Assembly (NCBI GenBank): GCA_012270995.1
Contig: JAAXHG010000022.1
Location: 9,629 to 63,895 of the forward strand
Direction of reading: 5' to 3'
DNA length: 54,267 nucleotides
From: Vicinamibacteraceae bacterium
Lineage (GTDB): Bacteria; Acidobacteriota; Thermoanaerobaculia; Multivoradales; Multivoraceae
Both the position numbers and the translations under genes were made by a program. Shown here one piece after another: positions 46,385 to 54,267 of this stretch (position 1 is the first letter of the stretch; each line of letters opens with the position of its first letter). The notes beneath the pieces were generated by a model that made no database searches, was not told the DNA's origin, and worked only from the letters and a program-made list of their open reading frames with translations.

Positions 46385-47797
46385 GTGGTCGACCAGGTCG
46401 AGACGCTCTACCTGATCGCGTCGTTCCTGTTCATCCTCGGGCTGCGCGGCCTGACGGCGGCCCATACCGCCCGCCGCGGGTTGATCCTCGCCGAACTCGG
46501 CATGGTGTTCGCCATCTGGGGCACCGTGATCCATCCGGACATCATGGCCAATCTCGAGATTGCCGGGTTCTTCCAGACATACAAGTGGATCCTGCTGACG
46601 TTCTTCATCGGCAGCGCGATCGGCATCGCCATCTCGGCGCTCATCCCGATGACCCGGATGCCCGAGCGGATCGCCCTCTCCCACGCCTTCGGCGGACTCG
46701 CCGCGGCGCTCGTCGGTGTCTCGGAGTACTACCGTGAGCAGGTCATCGCCGGGCACATGGACCACACGACGATGGCCGCGATCGGCTTCGAGGTGCTGTT
46801 CGGCGGCCTGACCTTCACCGGCTCGTTGATGGCCTTCGGCAAGCTCTCGGGGCTCATTCCGGGCCGCAACATCACCTGGCCGCTCCAGAACCAGAGCAAC
46901 ATCCTGATGTTCGGGGGCACCTTCGTGCTCCTCGTTCTGGTCACGATCGATCCGTCGAACCAAGTCCTGTTCTACGCCGTGGCCGCGATGCCGCTGCTGC
47001 TCGGCATCCTGTTCGTGGCGCCGATCGGCGGCGCCGACATGCCGGTCGTCATCACCTTGCTCAATTCATACGCCGGCCTCGCCGCCTCGGCTACCGGATT
47101 CGCGCTGAACAACAACGTCCTGATCATCGCCGGCGCCATCGACGGCGCCTCCGGCTTCATCCTCTCGGTGGTCATGAGCAAGGCGATGAACCGCTCGTTC
47201 CGCAACGTCCTGTTCGGCGCCTTCGGGAAGGTCGACGAGGAGGACGCCGCGATGGCCGCCGCCGGCGGCGAACGCGTCCAGGAGGCCTCGGTCGGCGACG
47301 CGGCCATGCTGCTCTCCGGCGCCGGTTCCGTCATCGTCTGTCCCGGCTACGGCATGGCGGTGGCCCAGGCTCAGCACGTCGTCGGCGAGCTCGCCGAGAT
47401 TCTCGAGGCGAACGGCACCCAGGTCCGCTACGCGATCCACCCCGTCGCCGGCCGCATGCCGGGCCACATGAACGTGCTGCTAGCCGAAGCGAAGATCCCC
47501 TACACCTCGCTCATGGAACTCGAGGAGATCAACGAGGACTTCAAGAACACCGACGTCGCCCTCGTCGTCGGCGCCAACGACGTCGTCAACCCGGCCGCCA
47601 AGCACAACCCGGCAAGCTCGATCTACGGCATGCCGGTGCTCAACGCCGACCTCGCCCGCTCCTGCATCGTGCTGAAACGCTCCATGCGACCGGGCTTCGC
47701 CGGCATCGAGAACGAGCTGTTCTTCGCGCCGAACACGGTGCTGACCTTCGGAGACGCGAAGGACACGTTGACGAAGGTGGTTGAGGCGTTGTCGTAG
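46385..47797 (+). CDS. pntB: NAD(P) transhydrogenase subunit beta
   Basis: 470 aa from GTG 46385. The first ~270 residues are membrane helices; SHAFGGLAAALVGVSEYY and the glycine-rich segments are typical. The C-terminal ~200 residues are the NADP(H)-binding domain III with VIVCPGYGMAVAQAQH, YAIHPVAGRMPGHMNVLLAE and GANDVVNPAA. It completes the pntAA-pntAB-pntB operon. All conserved parts look intact and the length is normal. Confidence 0.96.
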   Translation: MVDQVETLYLIASFLFILGLRGLTAAHTARRGLILAELGMVFAIWGTVIHPDIMANLEIAGFFQTYKWILLTFFIGSAIGIAISALIPMTRMPERIALSHAFGGLAAALVGVSEYYREQVIAGHMDHTTMAAIGFEVLFGGLTFTGSLMAFGKLSGLIPGRNITWPLQNQSNILMFGGTFVLLVLVTIDPSNQVLFYAVAAMPLLLGILFVAPIGGADMPVVITLLNSYAGLAASATGFALNNNVLIIAGAIDGASGFILSVVMSKAMNRSFRNVLFGAFGKVDEEDAAMAAAGGERVQEASVGDAAMLLSGAGSVIVCPGYGMAVAQAQHVVGELAEILEANGTQVRYAIHPVAGRMPGHMNVLLAEAKIPYTSLMELEEINEDFKNTDVALVVGANDVVNPAAKHNPASSIYGMPVLNADLARSCIVLKRSMRPGFAGIENELFFAPNTVLTFGDAKDTLTKVVEALS

Positions 47798-47873
47798 GCC
47801 TGTCCTCCTGGTTCAGGGACGCCGCACCACCCGGAAACCAGCACCACCGTGATCCCTACGGAGACGTTGGCCC

Positions 47874-48575
47874 TTATCGCTGGCTCGCCGCCAGTTCCGC
47901 CTTGAGAGCCACGATCTCCCGCTTCGACTCATCGAGTGCGGCGCGGGCCTTCTCCACCTGAGCCGCGCGCTCGAACGCCTCCTCGCAGGTGGGCAGGTAC
48001 CTGCGCTTCGCAACGTCGAAGCACCGAAGCTCGTCCCGCTCGAGCCTGAGTTCGAGTCCCAGGTCGCTGCGAAAGCGGAGGCTGCCATCCAACTCGGTAA
48101 CGGCCTTGATCGGCCGATACCGGCCGTCGACCAGCCGCGACCCTTTGAGCGAAGGGTCGAGGTAGTCCCCGGTGGGGTCGTACTGCCAGTACTCGCTGAC
48201 GGCGAGCTCACGATACAGGCGGCGTTTGCGGCCCTCGTCGACCGCCTGAGTCGCCTTCGACGTGATCTCCAGCACGAAGTCGGGCGCTCTGCCGCCTTCC
48301 GCCCACACCAGCCAGTTGTCCCTCGGCGGCAGCTTCGGCGCGCCCATGACCACGAAGACGTCGGGCGCTACGGACCGTTTCGGGTCGCCCTCGACGTAGT
48401 AGAGCAGCATGTCCACGCCGACGTACACGTCCGGGCGATCCCGGAAGTGCCACCCGAGCGCCTGACGCGCATCCATCGTGACCATGGCGTGGCGTTCGGT
48501 CTCAGCCATGGGGATGCCGTCCGAGCACGGGTACTCAACTGCAGCGAGGGCGATCTGGCTCTTCGTTTGAACCAT
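47874..48575 (-). CDS. Uma2 family (DUF820) putative endonuclease
   Basis: 233 aa from ATG at 48575 (MVQTKSQIALAAVEYPCSDG); an in-frame ATG 60 bases upstream is an alternative. It has the Uma2 pattern SVAPDVFVVMGAP, APDFVLEITSKAT and RLYRELAVSEYWQYDPTGDYL, a PD-(D/E)XK-like fold, and a C-terminal helix with AALDESKREIVALKAELAAS likely to form a coiled coil. It is a different subgroup from the Uma2 gene near the left end. The gene is convergent with pntB. Its function is unknown. Confidence 0.78.
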   Translation of the reverse strand: MVQTKSQIALAAVEYPCSDGIPMAETERHAMVTMDARQALGWHFRDRPDVYVGVDMLLYYVEGDPKRSVAPDVFVVMGAPKLPPRDNWLVWAEGGRAPDFVLEITSKATQAVDEGRKRRLYRELAVSEYWQYDPTGDYLDPSLKGSRLVDGRYRPIKAVTELDGSLRFRSDLGLELRLERDELRCFDVAKRRYLPTCEEAFERAAQVEKARAALDESKREIVALKAELAASQR

Positions 48576-48700
48576 CGGGGTGGACCTTTCGAGTCGCGCA
48601 GCGAGGGTGTGGAAATCTCGATGACCGCGACTCACGGTAACACCTCCTCAGACAAAGACGGATTCGGGAGGAGATTCCGAGCGAGAGAGAGCTGCCGGCT

Positions 48701-49132
48701 CTACCCGAGCCGCGGGTCGAGCCGGAACGGGCGCAGGTTGCCCGCCTCCACCTGGTCAAAGTCCCGATGCAACGGGTTGATGACGACGTTGCGCTCCAGC
48801 GGGTTGACGATGCTCGGCACGGCGATAGCCAAGTGGCGGTCCAGGGCGGCAGCGCCCAGGCTCTGGCGGTCGGGGGCCGCCGGTTCGACATCGAGATGGG
48901 CGATCGAGTCGTCCGGGACAGTCAGATCGACGATCCGGTACGCCGGATGGTCCACACCGAAGGGCAGGCCGACCAGAATCTCCAGCACGGCCAGGGACGA
49001 GGTCTCGCTGCAGTAGACGGCCCGCATTCCGGCCGGACTCCACCTGCCGCCACGGCGCAAGGCGCCTTCGCCGTTGAGAATCGTGTCCACGTCCGGCGCC
49101 CACAGTGTCCGGGCGAGCCGCCAGACCTTCAC
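48701..49132 (-). CDS. RES-domain toxin of a type II toxin-antitoxin pair
   Basis: 143 aa. It has the RES family layout: a conserved Arg/Glu/Ser set with GGRWSPAGMRAVYCSETSSL (Arg followed by Trp, Glu in the ETSSLAVLE helix) and a later Ser in VPSIVNPLERN. RES toxins break down or modify NAD+ and stop growth. It starts 7 bp after the Xre/ParS-type antitoxin stop, the normal antitoxin-toxin order. The key residues appear to be kept, so it is probably active when free of its antitoxin. Confidence 0.88.
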   Translation of the reverse strand: MKVWRLARTLWAPDVDTILNGEGALRRGGRWSPAGMRAVYCSETSSLAVLEILVGLPFGVDHPAYRIVDLTVPDDSIAHLDVEPAAPDRQSLGAAALDRHLAIAVPSIVNPLERNVVINPLHRDFDQVEAGNLRPFRLDPRLG

Positions 49133-49139
49133 GTCTCGC

Positions 49140-49541
49140 TCACAGGGGGATGCCGTGGGCGAGACGGTGGAGGACTGTCAGGACCTCTTCCGCTCCTACT
49201 TCCGTGTCGGAATGTTCAAGAGGTGTTTCGCCGCCCAAGGCGGGATTAACGTGCTTCAGCCAGCGGACGGCGCTCTCGTGGTTGTAGTCGAAGAACTCGA
49301 GCGCCGCGTTGTACACCCGAGCCAGCCGCGCCGCCCGGTCGCTTTCGTGCCGGGTGAGACGTCCCTGCTTCAGCCGACGCAGCATCGTCTGGCGCGGAAT
49401 GCCGACGACTGCGCCGAGCTCCAGGTCGGAGACCTGAAGCAGCCGCTTCAGGTCGGCGAGGATGTGCGCGGAAGCGCCGCCCCGGATCTGCTCGAGATCC
49501 GGAACGCTCAGTGGCTCTGCTTGTGTCGCTCTGGCATCCAT
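49140..49541 (-). CDS. Xre/MbcA/ParS-type antitoxin of the RES toxin
   Basis: 133 aa from ATG at 49541. The N-terminal half is an Xre-like helix-turn-helix (LLQVSDLELGAVVGIPRQTM, LRRLKQGRL). The C-terminal half is the DUF2384 toxin-binding domain (AVRWLKHVNPALGGETPLEH, then VLTVLHRLAHGIPL). It should bind and block the RES toxin and repress its own promoter. The ATG lies inside a perfect 40-bp palindrome (49533-49572) and no Shine-Dalgarno sequence precedes it, so leaderless translation or a slightly later start must be considered. Confidence 0.88.
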   Translation of the reverse strand: MDARATQAEPLSVPDLEQIRGGASAHILADLKRLLQVSDLELGAVVGIPRQTMLRRLKQGRLTRHESDRAARLARVYNAALEFFDYNHESAVRWLKHVNPALGGETPLEHSDTEVGAEEVLTVLHRLAHGIPL

Positions 49542-49572
49542 TTGGTACAGACTACCGTACCAAATGGATGCC
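49533..49572. promoter_or_regulatory. Perfect 16-bp inverted repeat, probable antitoxin operator
   Basis: Arms GGCATCCATTTGGTAC (49533-49548) and GTACCAAATGGATGCC (49557-49572) are exact complements with an 8-bp spacer. The repeat fills the gap between the pfkA stop (49575-49577) and the antitoxin and includes the antitoxin ATG. This fits a dimeric Xre autorepressor site. No T-run follows, so a terminator for pfkA is less likely. Confidence 0.8.
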
Positions 49573-49574
49573 CC

Positions 49575-50654
49575 TTACTCGCCGAGGCAGATGCCGAGGT
49601 CGCGCGCCGTGGCGACCACGTCGGCTTCGAGCGGGACGCTCTTCATGCGGCTTGCGGCGAGTTCGAGCGGCACGGCACGCACGGTCGGCGGGTCGAGCGA
49701 GACCATGACGCCGAACTCCCCCTCCTCGATCTGACGCACGGCGGCGGCGCCGAAGCGGAGCGCGATCAGGCGATCGTACGGGATCGGCTGACCGCCGCGC
49801 TGGAGGTGGCCGAGAGTGACGGTTCGCGTCTCCTTGCCCGTTCGCTCGTGGATCTCCGTCGCCACCCGCTCGGCGACGCCGCCGAGGCTTTCGGTCCGGC
49901 CACCGATCCGCTTCGACCAGGTGAAATCACCGCCGACGGGCCGCGCGCCCTCGGCCGCGACGACCACCGCCCAGTGCCGCCCCCGCCTCTCGCGCGCCAT
50001 CAGGTGATCGCAGACTTCCTCGATGTCGTACGGGATCTCCGGAATGAGAATGACCTGGGCGGTCGCCGCGACGCCGGCGAACAGGGCGATCCAGCCTGCG
50101 TAGCGGCCCATCAGCTCGACGACGAAGATGCGGTCGTGCGCCTCGGCGGTCGAGTGCAGGCGCTCGATCGCCGCGGTCGCGACGTCGACCGCCGTGTGAA
50201 AACCGAACGTGACATTGGTGCCGGCGAGATCGTTGTCGATCGTCTTCGGAACGCCGACGACCGGTATGCCGTGCTTGTGCAGCTTGAGCGCCAGACGCAT
50301 GGAACCGTCGCCGCCCACCGCCACGAGCGCGTCCAGTCCGAGGCGATGGAAACCGTCCACCGCCTCCTCGGTCACGTCTTCCACGACGACCGAGCCATCG
50401 TCCTGCTCGACCCGCCGTTCGAATGGATAGGCGCCGCTGCGGGTGCCCAGGATGGTGCCGCCGAGGTGCGTCGTGCCGCGCACCGCGTCGCGGTCGAGGA
50501 TGCGGATCTGGCTGGGATCGAAGAAGGCGCCGTAGCCGCGCATCAGGCCCACGACCTCCCAACCGCGCCTGATCGAGGCCAGGGTCACGGCCCGGATCAC
50601 CGCGTTGAGGCCGGGCGCGTCGCCGCCGCCGGTGCTGATGCCGATCCGCTTCAT
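49575..50654 (-). CDS. pfkA: 6-phosphofructokinase, mixed-signature (group III type)
   Basis: 359 aa. It phosphorylates fructose 6-phosphate in glycolysis. Motifs: GISTGGGDAPGLNAVIRA at the N-terminus, GGDGS (114-118), PKTIDND (136-142) and ELMGRYAGWIAL. Gly in GGDGS is typical of ATP-dependent enzymes, while Lys in PKTIDND is typical of PPi-dependent ones; the combination is known from group III PFKs, most of which use ATP. The gene ends 33 bp before the antitoxin start, on the same strand. Confidence 0.92.
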   Translation of the reverse strand: MKRIGISTGGGDAPGLNAVIRAVTLASIRRGWEVVGLMRGYGAFFDPSQIRILDRDAVRGTTHLGGTILGTRSGAYPFERRVEQDDGSVVVEDVTEEAVDGFHRLGLDALVAVGGDGSMRLALKLHKHGIPVVGVPKTIDNDLAGTNVTFGFHTAVDVATAAIERLHSTAEAHDRIFVVELMGRYAGWIALFAGVAATAQVILIPEIPYDIEEVCDHLMARERRGRHWAVVVAAEGARPVGGDFTWSKRIGGRTESLGGVAERVATEIHERTGKETRTVTLGHLQRGGQPIPYDRLIALRFGAAAVRQIEEGEFGVMVSLDPPTVRAVPLELAASRMKSVPLEADVVATARDLGICLGE

Positions 50655-50703
50655 CGGACTGCGGAGAATCGCACAGCGGGGCGGCTAACGTCTACTGGCC
50701 GAG

Positions 50704-52215
50704 CTACTTTCCGCCGTAGACGAAGCGCTCGACCTCACCGTGAACCCGGGCCACCGTCTCGCGGGAGGGGCCGGGTGTCACCGTGGAAACGGCAACGGCA
50801 AGGAGAGTGTTCGCGAGCAGTCCCCAGAGCCCGCCGTGCATGCCCAGCGGATGGGCGCCCCAGGGCAGCGCGAACCCCAGGTTCAGCGGCAGCGTCAGGG
50901 CCAGGGTCACGAGCCCGGCGCCGAGGCCGGCGAGGACACCCGCGCGGCTCAGCGAGCGCCGGCCGGGAAAGCAGACGCCGACGATCCCCGGCATCAGTTG
51001 CAACGCTCCGGCCCCGGACAGTGTCACGATCGCCACCAGGAGGTCGCTCTCGGTGATCGATAGCGCGAAGGCCACCGCCAGGAGTGCGAAGACGATTGCG
51101 CGCCCGACGAAGACGTAGTGGGCCTGGCTCTTCCCCCGCGCAACGTAGCGCTGGTAGACGTCGCGGGTCAGCACGGTCATGTTCGCGTGCAGGATGGAGT
51201 CCAGGGTGGACATGGCGGCGGCCGCCGCGCCGGCGAGGATGATCCCGGTAAGCCACGCCGGAGCGTGCTGGAACAGAAGCTCCGGGAAGACCCGGTCCGC
51301 CTGCTCGAGCTCCGGCATGACGAGCGCCCCGCCCAAGCCCACCAGCGCGGCCGGGATGTACAGCGTCATCAGGTAGATCGGCGTCGTGGCGCCGAGCAGC
51401 TTGAGCGTCTTGCCGTCCACCGCCGTGTAGTAGCGGATCATCATGTGGGGCTGAAAGATGATCCCGAACGACAGCGTGAGAACCATCCCGACCCACATTC
51501 CGGGCGTGAAGAAGCCCTCAGGACCCGGCAGGGTCAGCATGTCCGGCCGCTCGCTCGTCACCCGCTGCCAGAGCTCGACCGGGCCGCCGAAGAGTTCGAA
51601 GGAGAGGACGAGCGCGCCGGCCCAGATGGCGACGTACATCCACGCGCCCTGGAACACGTCGGTCCAGTAGACCGCGCGCAGGCCGCCGACCATCAGGTGG
51701 ACGACGGCGACCGTCAGCATGATGAGCACGCCCAACTCGAACGGCACGCGGCCGTCGGTCGCCACGTCCATGATGTAGCCGAGGGCGAGCGCCTGGACCT
51801 GGATGTAGAGGATCGTGAACAGGACGGAAACGACGGCCACCGCGACGCGCACCGCCTCCGACTCGTAGAAGTCGGCCAGCAGATCGGCGGGCGTGATGTA
51901 GCCGAACGCCTTGCCCAGCGCCCAGATGCGCGTCCCGATGACGTAGGTGGCGGCACCGACCAGGAGGGTCCAGGCGCCGGCGGACCAGAAACCGATGCCG
52001 TGAGTGAAGAAGAAGCCCCCGGAACCGAGGAAGGCGAAGGCGGAGTGGTAGGTGGCGACGACGGTCAGGTAGAGGACGATGAAACCCGTGCGCCGGCCGC
52101 ACAGGAGGAAGTCCTCCATGTCCACCGTCATGTGGCGGTTGGCGACGACGGCAACGCCCAGTGTGATCAGCAGGTAGACGCTGATCAGGCTCGTCGCGAC
52201 GACCCAGGTCTCCAT
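50704..52215 (-). CDS. Sodium:solute symporter (SSS family)
   Basis: 503 aa with about 13 hydrophobic helices. The SSS signature is visible: GGLRAVYWTDVFQGAWMYVA, a helix TYHSAFAFLGSGGFFFTHG, and GIILAGAAAAAMSTLDSILHANMTVLTRD, which holds the Na2-site serines. The solute is unknown; relatives take up organic acids, sugars or amino acids. A small DUF3311-type gene lies 13 bp upstream and is the usual partner. Confidence 0.92.
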   Translation of the reverse strand: METWVVATSLISVYLLITLGVAVVANRHMTVDMEDFLLCGRRTGFIVLYLTVVATYHSAFAFLGSGGFFFTHGIGFWSAGAWTLLVGAATYVIGTRIWALGKAFGYITPADLLADFYESEAVRVAVAVVSVLFTILYIQVQALALGYIMDVATDGRVPFELGVLIMLTVAVVHLMVGGLRAVYWTDVFQGAWMYVAIWAGALVLSFELFGGPVELWQRVTSERPDMLTLPGPEGFFTPGMWVGMVLTLSFGIIFQPHMMIRYYTAVDGKTLKLLGATTPIYLMTLYIPAALVGLGGALVMPELEQADRVFPELLFQHAPAWLTGIILAGAAAAAMSTLDSILHANMTVLTRDVYQRYVARGKSQAHYVFVGRAIVFALLAVAFALSITESDLLVAIVTLSGAGALQLMPGIVGVCFPGRRSLSRAGVLAGLGAGLVTLALTLPLNLGFALPWGAHPLGMHGGLWGLLANTLLAVAVSTVTPGPSRETVARVHGEVERFVYGGK

Positions 52216-52228
52216 CAGGGTCGTCGCC

Positions 52229-52459
52229 TTACACGCCGCGGCGGTAGGTCCAGATCAGCACGGCGATCAGGGCCACGTAGACGCCGAACAGGGCCAGGTA
52301 CAGGAACGGCACGCCGAGAACGCTCGGCTCGACCCGGTTCAGCAGCGTGTGGGTGACCGGCGGCATCGCCAGCAGGAAGACCGCCCCGAAGGCAAGCGTG
52401 GCGATCCAGCCGTCGCGGGTGCGCGGCAGGAACCGGGAGCGGCGGGGCGGTTCGTTCAT
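52229..52459 (-). CDS. DUF3311-like small membrane partner of the symporter
   Basis: 76 aa from ATG at 52459. Two hydrophobic helices (WIATLAFGAVFLLAMPPV and FLYLALFGVYVALIAVLIWT) flank the motif RVEPSVLGVPFLY, which is the DUF3311 signature. Such proteins are encoded directly before SSS symporters and are thought to be small subunits. The spacing to the symporter is 13 bp. Confidence 0.8.
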   Translation of the reverse strand: MNEPPRRSRFLPRTRDGWIATLAFGAVFLLAMPPVTHTLLNRVEPSVLGVPFLYLALFGVYVALIAVLIWTYRRGV

Positions 52460-52490
52460 GGCGGCGGGCTGGACGCCCGCGTCCCGGGTC

Positions 52491-53516
52491 TCAGTCCGGG
52501 TTCTCCATGCGGTGATACATCCGCTTCACCTCCACCTCGGAAGGCTGCCGCTGCGGAAACGCCGTGGCGGAAAGGTCGAGCGTTCCGGACACCTCGTCGG
52601 CCGGCACACCGGCCGCATGCTTCTCCGCCGTCCGCTCCCAGAGGACGCGGTAGTACTCCTGCGACTTCTCGATCGCACTCAGGTCCGTCAACGGCGGACC
52701 ATGCCCGGGAACGACGAGGTCGAAGTCCAGCGCCTTCAGGTTCTCCAGCGTCTCGGACCATTCGTCGACGTAGCCGTCGCCCATGAAGGACGGGCCGCCG
52801 AACAGGATGTCGCCGGTGAAGACGAGCCTGTCCTGCGGGAAGTAGACGACGACGTCGCCGCCGGTGTGGGCGCGGCCCACGAAGACGATCTGGATCTCCC
52901 GGCCGCCCCGGAACAGGGTCATCTTCTCGTTCATCGTCACGTCGGGTGGCAGCGGGTCGATCTCGTCGAAGTCCGCGGCGTGTGCGGCGAACATCGCGCG
53001 GTAAGCCTCAATGCCCGCACGCTCTTCCTCGTCCTCGGCCGCCTCGATCTGTTCGGCGAGCTGCGCCAGCCTTCCCTCATTGCCTGTTATGCCCTGAACG
53101 TAGGTCGGCTCATCCAGCGGCGCCGTTGCCATCTTCATCCGCGTGTACTCGTGGCCGATGATCGGCACGTCCGCGAACTCCTGGTTGCCGTGGGCATGGT
53201 CCCAGTGGAAGTGGGAGTTGATGACGGCAGTCACCGGCTTGTCGGTGATCGCCGGAATCGAAGCGATCAGGTCGCGCGCCTTGGCCGGCGTCACGTGGGA
53301 ATCCACGACGACGACATCCTCGTCGTTGACGATCACGAGCGCGTTGCTGTTGAACACCTGCGCCGTGGTCTGGGTCAGCCAGACGCCGTTCCGGACCTCC
53401 ATGAACCGGTGACTGTCGGTCGTCGCACTCCAGTCCTGGGCCCACAGCGAACCCGCCGCAAGCACGATGGTCGCGGCCAGCGCGGCATGAAACGTCAGTC
53501 GAAGAGCGTGTCTCAT
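52491..53516 (-). CDS. Exported metallo-beta-lactamase-fold hydrolase
   Basis: 341 aa. A signal peptide (LTFHAALAATIVLAAGSLWAQ) precedes an MBL domain with NSHFHWDHAHG (His102, His104, Asp106, His107), VGRAHTGGDVVVYFPQDRLVFTGD (split here: GRAHTGGD with His, FTGDILFGG with Asp) and a late VVPGHGPPL with His, giving two full metal sites. It resembles the periplasmic SoxH/B2-like and quinoprotein-relay-type MBL proteins; the substrate is not evident. It faces the S10 peptidase gene across a 200-bp divergent spacer. Confidence 0.88.
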   Translation of the reverse strand: MRHALRLTFHAALAATIVLAAGSLWAQDWSATTDSHRFMEVRNGVWLTQTTAQVFNSNALVIVNDEDVVVVDSHVTPAKARDLIASIPAITDKPVTAVINSHFHWDHAHGNQEFADVPIIGHEYTRMKMATAPLDEPTYVQGITGNEGRLAQLAEQIEAAEDEEERAGIEAYRAMFAAHAADFDEIDPLPPDVTMNEKMTLFRGGREIQIVFVGRAHTGGDVVVYFPQDRLVFTGDILFGGPSFMGDGYVDEWSETLENLKALDFDLVVPGHGPPLTDLSAIEKSQEYYRVLWERTAEKHAAGVPADEVSGTLDLSATAFPQRQPSEVEVKRMYHRMENPD

Positions 53517-53716
53517 GGATCCTCCCCCTTGCTGTCTACAATACCCGCATGAAGTTCCCCCTCCTCATGCGTCTCGTCCCGCCCCGACCGGCCCTGGCGG
53601 CCCGCGGCAGGAGCCCGCGTCGCACCGAGAGCGGTCTGGCACCCGCTCAGCAAGGCGCGACGAGGGAGCGTATCGGGCCATACTCGACCGAGGAGCAACG
53701 ATGCTGGGCGGGATGC

Positions 53717-54267
53717 ATGGCCGCTCGAATGCAGCGCGACTCCTGCCGCGGGCTGCTGACCCTGATCTGCATCGCCGCCGTGGCCATCGCTGTGCCCGCG
53801 CGCGCTCAGGAGGGCGACGGCGAACCCGCGGCCGCCAAACCGTCCTCTCCGCCCGGCAGCTGGGAGACCAGCCACTCGATCGAGGTCGGCGGCGAGACGG
53901 TGGAGTACGGCGCCGTCGTCACCGGAATCCAGCTCGACAACGACGACGGCGCCCCGGCCGCGCAACTCTGGTACACGGCGTATTTCCGGACGAACGGCGA
54001 GTCGCCGCGGGAGCGCCCCCTGGTGTTCTCCTACAACGGGGGCCCCGGCTCGGCGTCCTTCTGGCTGCACATGGGGATCATGGGGCCGCGGCGCGTCGTG
54101 ACCCCCGATGTCGGCCCGCAGGGAGCGCCGCCCTACCCTCTCGAGGACAACGCCTGGACGATCCTCGACATCGCCGACATCGTCATGGTCGACCCGATCG
54201 GCACCGGCTTCAGCCATACGCTGGGCGAGACTCCGGGCTCCGACTACTGGGGCATCGACGAGGACGC
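53717..54267 (+). CDS. Peptidase S10-family serine carboxypeptidase, N-terminal part (cut by window edge)
   Basis: 183 residues from ATG 53717 to the window end, still open. A signal peptide (LLTLICIAAVAIAVPARAQ) is followed by the S10 pattern: LWYTAYFRTNGESPRERPLV, FSYNGGPGSASFWLHMGIMG and VDPIGTGFSHT. The Ser of the catalytic triad lies beyond the window. An ATG at 53729 is an alternative start. Members of this bacterial group are secreted carboxypeptidases, often large. Confidence 0.88.
   Translation, partial: MAARMQRDSCRGLLTLICIAAVAIAVPARAQEGDGEPAAAKPSSPPGSWETSHSIEVGGETVEYGAVVTGIQLDNDDGAPAAQLWYTAYFRTNGESPRERPLVFSYNGGPGSASFWLHMGIMGPRRVVTPDVGPQGAPPYPLEDNAWTILDIADIVMVDPIGTGFSHTLGETPGSDYWGIDED

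Overview
The window is 54 kb of gene-dense, high-GC bacterial DNA with tight coding, frequent 4-bp start/stop overlaps and Shine-Dalgarno-like starts. No rRNA, tRNA, CRISPR array or insertion sequence was recognised. Housekeeping genes (leuS, type B rpmE2, pntAA/AB/B, pfkA, feoB) point to an uncultivated chromosomal bacterium. The mix of a phasin-like protein, PhyH dioxygenase, S10 peptidase, SSS symporter with DUF3311 partner, lipoprotein pectinacetylesterase-like enzymes and many defence genes would suit an Acidobacteriota-like or similar marine/host-associated lineage. That assignment is a low-confidence guess.

Layout. 1-2.6 kb: the end of one pectinacetylesterase-like gene, an intact tandem paralogue and a Uma2-type nuclease-like gene. 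2.7-11.7 kb: a three-gene module of unknown function ending in a metallo-beta-lactamase-fold protein, convergent with a very large single-chain restriction-modification enzyme (type ISP architecture) and an upstream coiled-coil partner. 11.7-12.9 kb: a secreted amidohydrolase. 13.1-20.0 kb: seven translationally coupled genes: two small membrane proteins, a ferric-reductase/Rieske protein, an unusual membrane-anchored Cys-motif protein, an OlsB-like GNAT acyltransferase, a PlsC acyltransferase, and a 926-aa fusion of alpha/beta hydrolase, DedA/VTT membrane domain and ATP-grasp. 20.1-22.6 kb: a decayed type I restriction locus with hsdR and hsdM remnants and two small accessory remnants. 22.6-26.1 kb: phasin-like protein, PhyH dioxygenase, alpha/beta hydrolase and M20 amidohydrolase. 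26.1-36.8 kb: a coiled-coil PD-(D/E)XK-like gene facing a five-gene minus-strand operon built around DrmA and DrmB (the DISARM core) but with a NERD-UvrD-type helicase, a second UvrD-type helicase and an unknown 528-aa protein in place of methylase, DrmC, DrmD and DrmE. 37.1-47.8 kb: leuS, rpmE2, a feo operon with a membrane-anchored DtxR-FeoA regulator, a Cu/Zn efflux permease with an HMA tail, and three-subunit pnt. 47.9-54.3 kb: a second Uma2 gene, a RES-Xre toxin-antitoxin pair with a perfect palindromic operator over the start codon, pfkA, an SSS symporter with its DUF3311 partner, a secreted MBL hydrolase and a partial S10 peptidase.

Two loci stand out as possible undescribed systems: the methylase-less DISARM-like operon (26.9-36.8 kb) and the coupled lipid/redox operon with the triple fusion (13.1-20.0 kb). 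The accumulation of intact and broken defence genes (type ISP RM, DISARM-like, type I remnants, toxin-antitoxin, candidate MBL module) indicates repeated gain and loss of defence at this chromosomal site. All product calls rest on motif and family recognition by eye; no database search was run.
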